From JAIRNF01 sp031551125 (GTDB taxonomy: Bacteria; Bacteroidota; Bacteroidia; Bacteroidales; UBA932), in NCBI GenBank assembly GCA_031551125.1, contig JAVBOB010000010.1, positions 58,127 to 122,126 of the forward strand: a DNA stretch of 64,000 nucleotides, written 5' to 3'. Positions 35,944 through 43,809 of this stretch are shown here, in pieces (position 1 is the first letter of the stretch; every line of letters begins with the position of its first letter). Position numbers and translations under genes: made by a program. The notes under the pieces were generated by a model. It was not told the DNA's origin, made no database searches, and was given only the letters and a program-made list of their open reading frames with translations.

Positions 35944-36009
35944 CGTCATTGCGAGCGAAGCGAAGCAATCTGTTATTCAATAGATTGCTTCGCTTCGCTC
36001 GCAATGACG
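35944..36009. repeat. Inverted repeat with 28-bp perfect arms
   Basis: CGTCATTGCGAGCGAAGC... (35944-35971) pairs exactly with ...GCTTCGCTCGCAATGACG (35982-36009) around a 10-nt loop. Short elements with the CGTCATTGCGAG end are widespread in many bacterial phyla and resemble non-autonomous mobile hairpins. It lies between converging genes. Confidence 0.9.
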
Positions 36010-36024
36010 GTATCTAATTTACTG

Positions 36025-36300
36025 TTATTCTTTAATATTACTATACTCCGAGTGTCTTTCAATGTAGGTCTTAATAAACGGACATATCGGAACAATTTTG
36101 TACTTATGTTCCACCGCATAGTCTAAAGCATACTTTGCCAGCGCCGAACCAATTCCCCTACCCTCCAGCTCTTTTGGCACGTAGGTATGAGTAAAAACCA
36201 TATCGCCATCACGTAGCTGATAGTCTAAAATAGCGTTGTGGCTGTTTATATGCAGCGTAAAACGCTTTCCTTCTTCGTTGTGAGTTATATCGTAGTTCAT
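36025..36300 (-). CDS. YjdJ-type GNAT acetyltransferase
   Basis: A 91-residue short GNAT protein of the YjdJ/NATD1 type. The acetyl-CoA loop motif is ELEGRGIGSALAKYALDYA near residue 44, and the C-terminal strand with IVPICPFIKTYIERH closes the fold. The length is normal for this reduced family. Substrate unknown. It lies downstream of rplT on the same strand, after a terminator. Confidence 0.9.
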   Translation of the reverse strand: MNYDITHNEEGKRFTLHINSHNAILDYQLRDGDMVFTHTYVPKELEGRGIGSALAKYALDYAVEHKYKIVPICPFIKTYIERHSEYSNIKE

Positions 36301-36383
36301 AATTCTGTGTTTTGCTATTCATATTATTGAAGGCTAACAACCATAACTCAATTTTGTTCCAGCAATGCTGTATAATAAAGCAA

Positions 36384-36411
36384 AATCCCCACTCATTGCT
36401 GAATGGGGATT
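36384..36411 (-). terminator. Terminator after rplT
   Basis: AATCCCCA and TGGGGATT pair; on the minus strand the stem is followed by TTGCTTTATT. It closes the thrS-infC-rpmI-rplT unit 25 nt after the rplT stop. Confidence 0.75.
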
Positions 36412-36435
36412 CCTTTTTCATTCAAATAGAATGGG

Positions 36436-36780
36436 CTACTTCAATGATTTGATGATAGCCTCAAATGCCTTGGGATGATTCATGGCTAGGTCGGCAAGAA
36501 CCTTGCGGTTCAGCTCAATGTTGTTAGCCGCTACCTTACCCATAAACTGAGAGTAGGTCATTCCATGTTGACGAACCCCAGCATTGATACGCTGTATCCA
36601 CAATGCGCGGAAGCTTCTTTTTTTAGCCTTGCGGTCGCGGTAAGCGTAGGTTAAACCTTTTTCATACGTGTTTTTTGCAACGGTCCATACGTTGGCCCTT
36701 GCTAAGAAGTTACCTCTGGTAAGCTTCAGTACTTTTTTTCTTCTTGCTCTAGATGCAACCGAATTTACTGATCTTGGCAT
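36436..36780 (-). CDS. rplT: 50S ribosomal protein L20
   Basis: A 114-residue basic 23S rRNA-binding protein needed early in large-subunit assembly. MPRSVNSVASRARRKKVLKLTRG at the N-terminus, AYRDRKAKKRSFRALWIQRINAGVR in the centre and the C-terminal LNRKVLADLAMNHPKAFEAII region are those of L20. Last gene of the thrS-infC-rpmI-rplT operon. Confidence 0.99.
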   Translation of the reverse strand: MPRSVNSVASRARRKKVLKLTRGNFLARANVWTVAKNTYEKGLTYAYRDRKAKKRSFRALWIQRINAGVRQHGMTYSQFMGKVAANNIELNRKVLADLAMNHPKAFEAIIKSLK

Positions 36781-36885
36781 ACGTTTTTTTGTTTTTGAAT
36801 GTAAGCGTTCGCTCTAGCGAATCTTTGGTGCTATACATTCCGGTTTACAATTTGTTTGTTGTTTTGTGAATGCTTGCTTTACAGA

Positions 36886-37080
36886 TTACTCAACCAAAAG
36901 CTCTCTCATACGCTTTTCGTCTCTGCTGTTAACTATTGCAGAGTACGTAAGGTTACGTTTTTGCTTGGTTGTTTTCTTAGTCAAAATGTGACTTTTGTAA
37001 GCATGCTTTCTCTTGATTTTTCCTGTTCCGGTGATGTCAAATCTTTTCTTTGCACCGGAATTAGTTTTCATCTTTGGCAT
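36886..37080 (-). CDS. rpmI: 50S ribosomal protein L35
   Basis: A 64-residue basic protein with the L35 pattern MPKMKTNSGAKKRFDITGTGKIKRKHAYKSHIL. It lies between infC and rplT as in most bacteria. Confidence 0.99.
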   Translation of the reverse strand: MPKMKTNSGAKKRFDITGTGKIKRKHAYKSHILTKKTTKQKRNLTYSAIVNSRDEKRMRELLVE

Positions 37081-37111
37081 TTTCTATTTGATATTTAGTT
37101 TAAAAAAGGTT

Positions 37112-37723
37112 TTACTGTTTTGCTCCACCGCCTGTACCTGCTTTTTTGGGCTTAGGATTAATAAAAATAGTCATTCGTTTACCTTCCAACTTGGGTAAAT
37201 GCTCAACCTTACCGTACTCCTCCAAATCGGTAGCAAAGCGAAGCAGCAATATCTCTCCCTGTTGTGAGAAAAGAATAGAACGTCCTTTGAAAAAGACATA
37301 AGCCTTTACCTTTGCACCTTCTTCCAGAAAACTCTTAGCGTGCTTAAGCTTAAACTGGTAGTCATGTTCATCGGTATTAGGGCCAAAACGTACTTCCTTC
37401 ACCACTACCTTTACCGTTTTAGCCTTCATTTCCTTTTCCTTTTTCTTTTTTTGGTAAAGGAATTTTTGAAAATCGGCAATGCGACATACGGGCGGCTCTG
37501 CTGTAGGCGAAATTTCGATTAAATCTAAACTCAACTCATCGGCCATTTTTATAGCCTCTGCAGTAGAAAAAACGCCGGGATTAGGAATATTTTCCCCTAC
37601 AAGGCGCACTTGAGGTACCCTAATTTCATGGTTAATTTTGATACCTGAATCGTTTACCTCTTTTGCTCTTGGCACAAAAGGTTTACGCCCTCTACTTGGC
37701 TGTGGATGATAAGGTGTTGCTAT
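37112..37723 (-). CDS. infC: Translation initiation factor IF-3, probable AUA start
   Basis: IF-3 binds the 30S subunit and checks start-codon pairing. N-domain (VNDSGIKINHEIRVPQVRLVGENI), helical lysine-rich linker (FLYQKKKKEKEMKAKTVK) and C-domain (VVVKEVRFGPNTDEHDYQFKLKHAKSFLEEG..KAYVFFKGRSI) are intact. Between an in-frame stop (TAA) and the conserved part there is no ATG. A GTG at 37675 has only a weak ribosome site. An ATA at 37723 lies 7 nt after GGAGGA and gives a 203-residue protein beginning (M)ATPYHPQPSRGRKPF, like other Bacteroidota IF-3 N-termini. I therefore place the start at ATA. Rare start codons on infC (AUU in E. coli) allow IF-3 to limit its own synthesis. Confidence 0.9.
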   Translation of the reverse strand: MATPYHPQPSRGRKPFVPRAKEVNDSGIKINHEIRVPQVRLVGENIPNPGVFSTAEAIKMADELSLDLIEISPTAEPPVCRIADFQKFLYQKKKKEKEMKAKTVKVVVKEVRFGPNTDEHDYQFKLKHAKSFLEEGAKVKAYVFFKGRSILFSQQGEILLLRFATDLEEYGKVEHLPKLEGKRMTIFINPKPKKAGTGGGAKQ

Positions 37724-37730
37724 AGCTCTG

Positions 37731-37736
37731 TCCTCC
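37731..37736 (-). promoter_or_regulatory. Strong Shine-Dalgarno that sets the infC start
   Basis: The complement reads GGAGGA, 7 nt before the ATA at 37723, ideal spacing. Few genes in this window have such a strong site, which supports ATA rather than GTG 37675 as the start. Confidence 0.75.
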
Positions 37737-37776
37737 GGTTAAGTTTAGTAATTACTGTTAACTATTTTTATTTGTT

Positions 37777-39717
37777 TTATTGAGCAGCAAGCTGCTTTTC
37801 CATTTCTTTCTTCAGCATGTCGGCAAACGCTTCTACGCTCATCTGTCCTTTGTCTCCTTCGCCTTGAACGCGTACGGAAACCTTGTTTTCCTGCTCTTCC
37901 TTCTCTCCAACAATCAGCAAATAGGGAATACGCTTCAGTTCGCTTTCTCGAATTTTTTTACCGATGGTTTCGTTTCTGTCGTCAACCGAGCCGCGAATAT
38001 CGCAATTATTCAGGACATTTAAAACTTTTTGGGCAAAATCGTTATATTTTTCACTGATAGGCAGCACAATAACCTGGTCGGGAGTGAGCCAAAGCGGGAA
38101 TTTCCCTCCTGTATGCTCAATAAGTACCGCCACAAAACGTTCCATTGAACCAAAAGGTGCCCGGTGTATCATAACAGGGCGGTAACGCTTATCATCCGCA
38201 CCAATATACTCCAACTCAAAACGTTCGGGTAGGTTATAGTCAACCTGTATGGTTCCCAGCTGCCACTTACGACCAATGGCGTCACGTACCATAAAGTCGA
38301 GCTTAGGCCCGTAGAATGCGGCTTCGCCCAGCTCTACAACTGTTTTCAACCCTTTTTCGGCAGCAGCTTCAATAATTGCAGCCTCGGCCTTTGCCCAGTT
38401 CTCATCGCTACCAATGTACTTTTCCTTATTGTTCGGGTCACGCAATGATACTTGTGCAATATAGTCGGTAAAGCTTAACGTTTTGAAGATATACAGTACA
38501 ATATCTATAACCTTACAAAACTCCTCCTTCAGCTGGTCGGGACGACAGAAAATATGTGCATCATCCTGTGTAAAACCACGAACTCTTGTAAGCCCATGTA
38601 GTTCACCACTTTGTTCATAACGATAAACGGTTCCGAATTCAGCCAAGCGTACCGGCAAATCCTTGTATGAATGGGGCTTTGAACGGTATATTTCGCAGTG
38701 GTGCGGACAGTTCATGGGTTTAAGCAAAAACTCTTCGCCTTCCTGCGGTGTATGTATGGGTTGGAACGAATCTTTTCCATACTTAGCGTAGTGTCCGGAT
38801 GTTACGTAAAGTTCCTTCTGCCCGATATGTGGTGTAATTACCTGCTGATAACCGTGATTTTTCTGCACCTTACGTAAAAACTGTTCCAGCTTTTCACGCA
38901 GCTCAGCACCTTTTGGTAGCCACAAAGGTAAACCCTGCCCTACTTTCTGAGAAAAAGTAAATAGCTCCAACTCCTTTCCAATCTTACGGTGGTCTCGCTT
39001 CTTAGCCTCTTCCATCATTTGGAGGTACTCATCAAGCAACTTCTTTTGGGGGAAGGTAACCCCGTAAATACGGGTAAGCATTTTGTTTTTTTCGTTACCG
39101 CGCCAGTATGCTCCGGCAATAGCAGTAAGCTTAACTGCTTTGATAAGGCCGGTATCCGGCAAGTGCGGACCACGGCACAAATCGGTAAAGTTACCGTTAG
39201 TGTAGAACGTTATCGTACCATCCTGCAAATCGTTAATAAGCTCAACCTTGTACTGGTCTCCCTTTGCTGTATATGTTTTTAGCGCTTCATCTTTTGTTAC
39301 GCTTCTGCGAACAAAAGACTGCTTTTGGCGCGCCAGCTCCAACATTTTATTCTCAATCTTGGCCAAATCAGCTTCGGAGATAGTACGATCGCCCAAGTCT
39401 ACATCGTAGTAAAAACCCATTTCAATGCTGGGGCCAATACCAAACTTCACACCCGGATATAGCTCCTCAAGCGCTTCTGCCATAAGGTGTGATGATGAGT
39501 GCCAAAAGGCATGACGACCTTTCGGGTCATCCCACTTATGCAGCATAATACTTGCATCGCTATCGATAGGACGTGTTAAATCCCATAACTCTCCGTTTAC
39601 CGATATACTTAAAACCTCGGCCGCTAAACGAGGACTGATACTTTGTGCTATTTCAAAACCGGTAACACCTTTTGCGTATTCACGAACGTTACCGTCAGGG
39701 AAGGTTATCTTTATCAT
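37777..39717 (-). CDS. thrS: Threonine--tRNA ligase
   Basis: Class II aminoacyl-tRNA synthetase charging tRNA-Thr. The 646 residues hold the TGS domain (about 1-60), the editing domain with HAFWHSSSHLMAEAL near 73 (HxxxH), and the catalytic core with MNCPHHCEIYR (zinc Cys) near 335, FGTVYRYEQSGELHGLTRVRGFTQDDAHIF (motif 2) and PVMIHRAPFGSMERFVAVLIEH (motif 3), followed by the anticodon-binding domain. First gene of the operon with infC, rpmI and rplT. Confidence 0.99.
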   Translation of the reverse strand: MIKITFPDGNVREYAKGVTGFEIAQSISPRLAAEVLSISVNGELWDLTRPIDSDASIMLHKWDDPKGRHAFWHSSSHLMAEALEELYPGVKFGIGPSIEMGFYYDVDLGDRTISEADLAKIENKMLELARQKQSFVRRSVTKDEALKTYTAKGDQYKVELINDLQDGTITFYTNGNFTDLCRGPHLPDTGLIKAVKLTAIAGAYWRGNEKNKMLTRIYGVTFPQKKLLDEYLQMMEEAKKRDHRKIGKELELFTFSQKVGQGLPLWLPKGAELREKLEQFLRKVQKNHGYQQVITPHIGQKELYVTSGHYAKYGKDSFQPIHTPQEGEEFLLKPMNCPHHCEIYRSKPHSYKDLPVRLAEFGTVYRYEQSGELHGLTRVRGFTQDDAHIFCRPDQLKEEFCKVIDIVLYIFKTLSFTDYIAQVSLRDPNNKEKYIGSDENWAKAEAAIIEAAAEKGLKTVVELGEAAFYGPKLDFMVRDAIGRKWQLGTIQVDYNLPERFELEYIGADDKRYRPVMIHRAPFGSMERFVAVLIEHTGGKFPLWLTPDQVIVLPISEKYNDFAQKVLNVLNNCDIRGSVDDRNETIGKKIRESELKRIPYLLIVGEKEEQENKVSVRVQGEGDKGQMSVEAFADMLKKEMEKQLAAQ

Positions 39718-39749
39718 ATTGTCATATCAAAATTTCACAACATAGGCTG

Positions 39750-39757
39750 CAAAAGTA
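39750..39757 (-). promoter_or_regulatory. -7 box of the thrS operon
   Basis: The complement reads TACTTTTG (TAnnTTTG), 32 nt before the thrS ATG. No -33 box is clear. Confidence 0.45.
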
Positions 39758-39810
39758 GCTATTTTTCATGGTAAAATGATGGCCTGGCTTTTTTTTCGAG
39801 AACATAATAC

Positions 39811-39849
39811 AAAACAGGGTTGCTCCATAATATAGAGCAACCCTGTTTT
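39811..39849 (-). terminator. Terminator after the DUF4870 gene
   Basis: AAAACAGGGTTGCTC and GAGCAACCCTGTTTT are exact 15-bp complements with a 9-nt loop; the minus strand continues with TTTTG. It separates this gene from thrS. Confidence 0.85.
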
Positions 39850-39868
39850 ATAATTGAGATTTTATAAG

Positions 39869-40195
39869 TTAGGGAAGGAAGTTGAACTTACCTTCAAAGA
39901 ACTTTCCAACAAGAGGAAGCGGTGTCATTTTTTCATTAACGGCATTAATAATGCCGATAATCATCAATACTAAAAATGCCAAATATAAAATCCATAGAAT
40001 CATTCCAACTGCAGGTATAATCATCGTAATTACTGTTACAATTATAGCGTAAACAATAGAAAGTAAGATTAAACCAAATCCTTGCTCCAAGTGATAATGA
40101 CCAAATTTACCTTTTTCTTTTTCACAAATTTGCAAAATCAGTGCAACAATCCAAAAAAGGTAAGATAAAATTCCGACAGCTTTGTTGTTATTCAT
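39869..40195 (-). CDS. DUF4870 membrane protein
   Basis: A 108-residue inner-membrane protein with three helices (VGILSYLFWIVALILQIC, LILLSIVYAIIVTVITMIIPAVGMILWILYLAFLVLMIIGII) and the FGHYHLEQGFGL segment typical of DUF4870/Tic20-like small proteins. Function unknown. Its 263-nt upstream gap contains one copy of the ftsE-end direct repeat. Confidence 0.85.
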   Translation of the reverse strand: MNNNKAVGILSYLFWIVALILQICEKEKGKFGHYHLEQGFGLILLSIVYAIIVTVITMIIPAVGMILWILYLAFLVLMIIGIINAVNEKMTPLPLVGKFFEGKFNFLP

Positions 40196-40345
40196 TGTTC
40201 TTAATTATTTAGGTGAGTTAATGTGTTAAACTTGACAGTACAAAGGTAGAATTTAAGTTAACTAAATAGCTCACTAGCGAGTTAACAAACGTTAACGGCA
40301 CAAATAAGTAATAATAATGATTACAAATAAACAGCTATATTCTAG

Positions 40346-40380
40346 TCATCTAGCTCCATCTCTGTATCACCAGCGAGCTC
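40346..40380. repeat. Direct repeat, distal copy (att-like)
   Basis: 35 nt identical to 41793-41827. On the minus strand it reads in frame as ELAGDTEMELDD then TAG, that is, the last codons and stop codon of ftsE (which has ELDE). It is preceded by a GETFA segment that vaguely echoes GRTFR in FtsE. It looks like a displaced gene end. Confidence 0.85.
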
Positions 40381-40458
40381 AGCAAAAGTTTCTCCCGACA
40401 ACCTATAGTTATTATAACCATCATAGTTTATCGATCATATCAATTGGTAAATTGACTG

Positions 40459-41481
40459 TTACTCTGTTTTGTTATTATCTTCCGCCTGAGATTTCAATTC
40501 TTTAATCACCCTGTCAAAATCACTTTCATATTGTAGTATTTCTTTGCGACGGTACTCTTCAAACTCTTGTGTTGCCCTTTCAATAGCTTGTTTATTCGAA
40601 ACTGTTCCTGCATTGTTAAGTATGGGGCGATTGCCTACTGACAATATATCGTCTAATTTTTCTACCCACTGCTGCATGATCATTGAATGTTGTTCAATAG
40701 CTTGCAATTCTGCAAAATCAAGATATTGGGACACCAATAAATTTAAGACCTGTAATTCTTTTTCCGACAGGTAGTTTTTCGCAATTTTGACATCATCCCG
40801 GGTTATATAATCTCCTTTAAAGTTGGTCATACCAACCATTGGCTTATCAGCATCTACTCTCTGATAGATTACTTCCGCCGCTGTATGTTGGTGGGCGGCA
40901 TAGTGCATTTTATTTTGCACTGTAGAAAAAAACTGACGGGTAATATCGGCTCGGGGGTCGTAATCTACTGCAGTGGCATAAATATCGGTTACCTGTTGAT
41001 ACAAATTGCGTTCGCTCGAACGAATATCTCTGATTCGTTGCAGCAATTCGCGAAAATAGCGGTTCCCGTTTCCTTTAAGACGTTCATCGTCCATAGTAAA
41101 TCCCTTTTGGATATACTCGTGCAGCCGCTGTGTTGCCCATTGCCTGAATCGTGTTGCCACTTGTGTTTTAACGCGATAACCAACCGCTATAATCATATCT
41201 AAATTATAGTGCTCAATCTGTCTTTTTATAGACCTGTTACCTTCATTTCGAACTAACAAGAAATACTTGTGAGTTGCTTCTTTCTGTAATTCGCCTTCGA
41301 TTAAAATACTGTTAATGTGCAAGCTGATATTTTGTTGCGTAGTATCAAACAACAGGGCTATTTGCTGTTGCGAAAGCCAAACATCTTGCCCGTCAAAACG
41401 AACATTGACATTAGTTACTCCATTGTCGTCCTGATAGAGGACAAATTGGCTATTTGTTGGTTGAGATTTATCGTCAGGCAT
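40459..41481 (-). CDS. RhuM family protein
   Basis: A 340-residue cytosolic protein of the virulence RhuM family. The N-terminal block (FDGQDVWLSQQQIALLFDTTQQNISLHINSI) has a winged-helix look, followed by the conserved EGNRSIKRQIEHYNLDMIIAVGYRV..FRQWATQRLHEYI and a long helical C-terminus. RhuM genes are scattered among bacteria, frequently with restriction-modification or mobile genes; the biochemical role is not established. It is the only gene between two direct repeats of the ftsE 3' end, strongly suggesting it arrived as an insert. No integrase or restriction genes accompany it. Confidence 0.9.
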   Translation of the reverse strand: MPDDKSQPTNSQFVLYQDDNGVTNVNVRFDGQDVWLSQQQIALLFDTTQQNISLHINSILIEGELQKEATHKYFLLVRNEGNRSIKRQIEHYNLDMIIAVGYRVKTQVATRFRQWATQRLHEYIQKGFTMDDERLKGNGNRYFRELLQRIRDIRSSERNLYQQVTDIYATAVDYDPRADITRQFFSTVQNKMHYAAHQHTAAEVIYQRVDADKPMVGMTNFKGDYITRDDVKIAKNYLSEKELQVLNLLVSQYLDFAELQAIEQHSMIMQQWVEKLDDILSVGNRPILNNAGTVSNKQAIERATQEFEEYRRKEILQYESDFDRVIKELKSQAEDNNKTE

Positions 41482-41788
41482 AATTTCTTAGTGCTTCCAC
41501 TTATTCAATTCCACAAACTAATTCGTAAGCAATAAAATCAACAGAGCGTTTCAGAACCCTAAAATTTATCCAGAATATTATTTGGTTGATATACCAAAAC
41601 AGATAACACATTGGCAACCAAACCTTGTCTTAACTCATACCTATTGATGGCTTTAATTGCCAAAAAAGCACCTTACCCACACATTTGGTGTCCTCATTCG
41701 GAAGCCCTTGCTTTTTATTGAAATTTTTACTTTAAAACCTTATATAAATAAGCATATAGCAGCCTGATTTTAAACAAATATTTCCATT
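41482..41788. other. Gene-free stretch between RhuM and ftsE
   Basis: 307 AT-rich bases with no coding pattern, terminator or tRNA that I can support. Together with 40381-40458 it forms the flanks of the putative insert and includes any promoter for the RhuM gene. No integrase remnant was recognised in any frame. Confidence 0.6.
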
Positions 41789-42496
41789 CTACTCATCTAG
41801 CTCCATCTCTGTATCACCAGCGAGCTCGGCTATTGCATTCCTATCACACCGGAATGTTCTTCCGGGGAATTTTTTGAGTAAGCCGTGGTTGTGGGTAGCA
41901 ATTACTATAGTAATACCTGATTGCTTGTTGATATCATATAACAGGTGCATAATAGATTCTGAGGTTTCAGGGTCAAGGTTACCCGTAGGTTCGTCGGCAA
42001 CAATCATTTCTGGTTGGTTAAGCAATGCGCGAGCTATAGCTACACGCTGCTGCTCGCCTCCCGATAGCTGATGCGGCATTTTATAGCTTTTACTGATTAA
42101 ATCAACATGCTCCAGCACCGCCCTTATACGCTGCTCTATAAGCGCTTTATCCTTCCATCCGGTTGCCTTGAGAACAAACGAAAGGTTATCATGCACGGTT
42201 CTATCGGTAAGTAGCTTAAAATCTTGGAATATGACACCCATCTTGCGGCGAAGCAAGGGGATTTGCTTTGGTTTCAGCTTCCGCAGGTTAAATTCGGCAA
42301 CTGCTGCCGTTTGGGCAACTATAACGGGTAGTTCGGCATTTATAACCTTAATCAAGCTGGTTTTTCCGCTGCCCACCCTTCCTATAAGGTAAATAAATTC
42401 ACCCTTCTTTACCTGAAAGTGAACATCGGAAAGAACAAGATTATCATCCTGTACAACGTCAAGTCCTTCAAAATCTATAATGTATTCGTTGCTCAT
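41789..42496 (-). CDS. ftsE: FtsE-like ABC transporter ATP-binding protein
   Basis: ATPase that with FtsX controls peptidoglycan hydrolysis at the division site. 235 residues from ATG 42496; an in-frame GTG at 42520 is less likely. Walker A is GRVGSGKTS, Q-loop VIFQDFKLL, signature LSGGEQQRVAIARAL, Walker B MIVADEPTGNLD, switch IVIATHNHGL. The C-terminus AELAGDTEMELDE lies in a 35-bp sequence repeated 1.45 kb downstream. No ftsX is adjacent, as usual in Bacteroidota, so the FtsE name rests on sequence type. Confidence 0.9.
   Translation of the reverse strand: MSNEYIIDFEGLDVVQDDNLVLSDVHFQVKKGEFIYLIGRVGSGKTSLIKVINAELPVIVAQTAAVAEFNLRKLKPKQIPLLRRKMGVIFQDFKLLTDRTVHDNLSFVLKATGWKDKALIEQRIRAVLEHVDLISKSYKMPHQLSGGEQQRVAIARALLNQPEMIVADEPTGNLDPETSESIMHLLYDINKQSGITIVIATHNHGLLKKFPGRTFRCDRNAIAELAGDTEMELDE
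41793..41827. repeat. Direct repeat, proximal copy (ftsE 3' end)
   Basis: 35 nt forming the last codons of ftsE, identical to 40346-40380. Similarity extends a few more bases on both sides with single mismatches (42 of 45 or so matching). Confidence 0.9.
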
Positions 42497-42593
42497 TATC
42501 TCACTTTGTTTGATTTCCACTAAATCATTTACAAAGTAAAGAGCTTTTTTTTAAGTACCAAAGGTTGACGTTGACAGATGTAACCTCGTTTGC

Positions 42594-43757
42594 TTAGAAT
42601 GCTTCGTTAAAGTTGAAGTAGAAACCATGACTACCATTAATACCCATTCCGTAATCTAACCGTATATTCATACGGGGCTGAACCTCTATACGGTAACCTA
42701 TACCCCCATTAGGCAGCCAGCTTTTCATCTTATTGGGAGATTCGGCAACGGAACCGGTAGCAACCCATCCTACAAGGCCGTGTATGCTTGGTCTTCCATC
42801 TCTCCTATAAAACTTATGGCGATACTCGGCTATACCAAATACCATTGATTTGTCTCGATACTGCCCCCACAAGTATCCCCTCAAGTCAAAAGGCGTTCCC
42901 AGCTGTGACATTTCTCCGTAAGGAACATCGTTTACTCCAAACCGTCCTTTAAGTTGTATGGCTATTGTTTGTCCGGGTTTTGCTATACGAAAGTATTTGC
43001 GGGCATCAACCGTATAAACCTGATAGCTGTTTTGCCCGCCAATATAGTCCCCATAAAAAGCGGCATCAACTTCCAAAAACATTCCTTTATACGCATTAAC
43101 CGCTACATCTCTTGAGTCGTATTGGAAAATAACGCTGAGACCCGCATTAAACGGGCGTTCGTTATAGTATGCGTATGTGGGGTCTAGCGCTACCTCGTCA
43201 CAAGCATCACTACCCTTTGTGTAGTTAATATCAAAACCGGCCCCCGCAAAAAAATTCTTCTTAAACTGCCACATAAAACGAGGATTCAGCTGTAACCATA
43301 ACCGCTTATACTGTGTAGTAGTATCACTTTTCGGAGTGCTTTCAGCGCTATCATAACCTATACCAAAGTAGTTATCGTCCATATTCTTGAAGTTCACATC
43401 AGCATATACACGCAGCTTATCATGCATCCAAAAGCTGGCAATCTTGGAGTTAATGAAAAAGGCATTGTTGGTACCATATCCTATATTAAGGGGTACTGAC
43501 GTTCGTTGCAGCGTAGTATCACTTTTATCTGTACGCCATGAAGTAAGTATTCCTCCGGCGATGGTAAAACCCAACTCCGGCGTATATCCGGGACCCAGCA
43601 AAGGAGTAATCATAAACGCACCGCTACGCTCCTTCGCCTCGTGCTTTAGCTGAAAACGTTTTATCCACGATAAATTTTCAGTTTTTGTAGAGTCTTGTGC
43701 AAAAGCACCAAACACACACAGTAACGAAGCGAATATAAAAATGATTATTTTTTTCAT
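42594..43757 (-). CDS. BamA/Omp85-like outer-membrane barrel
   Basis: A 387-residue outer-membrane protein with signal peptide MKKIIIFIFASLLCVFGAFAQ. It has strand patterns of the bacterial surface antigen (Omp85) barrel and ends in an aromatic residue (YFNFNEAF), but lacks POTRA domains; the F-D-L-R-G-Y box (GTPFDLRGYLWGQYRDKSM) marks the L6 loop of Omp85 proteins. It therefore resembles short barrel-only members. It follows another barrel gene by 52 nt, probably as an operon. Confidence 0.82.
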   Translation of the reverse strand: MKKIIIFIFASLLCVFGAFAQDSTKTENLSWIKRFQLKHEAKERSGAFMITPLLGPGYTPELGFTIAGGILTSWRTDKSDTTLQRTSVPLNIGYGTNNAFFINSKIASFWMHDKLRVYADVNFKNMDDNYFGIGYDSAESTPKSDTTTQYKRLWLQLNPRFMWQFKKNFFAGAGFDINYTKGSDACDEVALDPTYAYYNERPFNAGLSVIFQYDSRDVAVNAYKGMFLEVDAAFYGDYIGGQNSYQVYTVDARKYFRIAKPGQTIAIQLKGRFGVNDVPYGEMSQLGTPFDLRGYLWGQYRDKSMVFGIAEYRHKFYRRDGRPSIHGLVGWVATGSVAESPNKMKSWLPNGGIGYRIEVQPRMNIRLDYGMGINGSHGFYFNFNEAF

Positions 43758-43809
43758 TTTCGACTTATTTTAAGGCTATACTATTAGCTGCTATCTACAA
43801 CTCCCTATC

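Noticed and set aside
37112..37675. infC starting at GTG 37675
   Set aside because: Weak ribosome site and loss of the ATPYHPQPSRGRKPF extension; kept only as an alternative.
40459..41481. RhuM as a host-cell virulence effector
   Set aside because: The name is historical. No secretion signal or pathogenicity neighbours are present.
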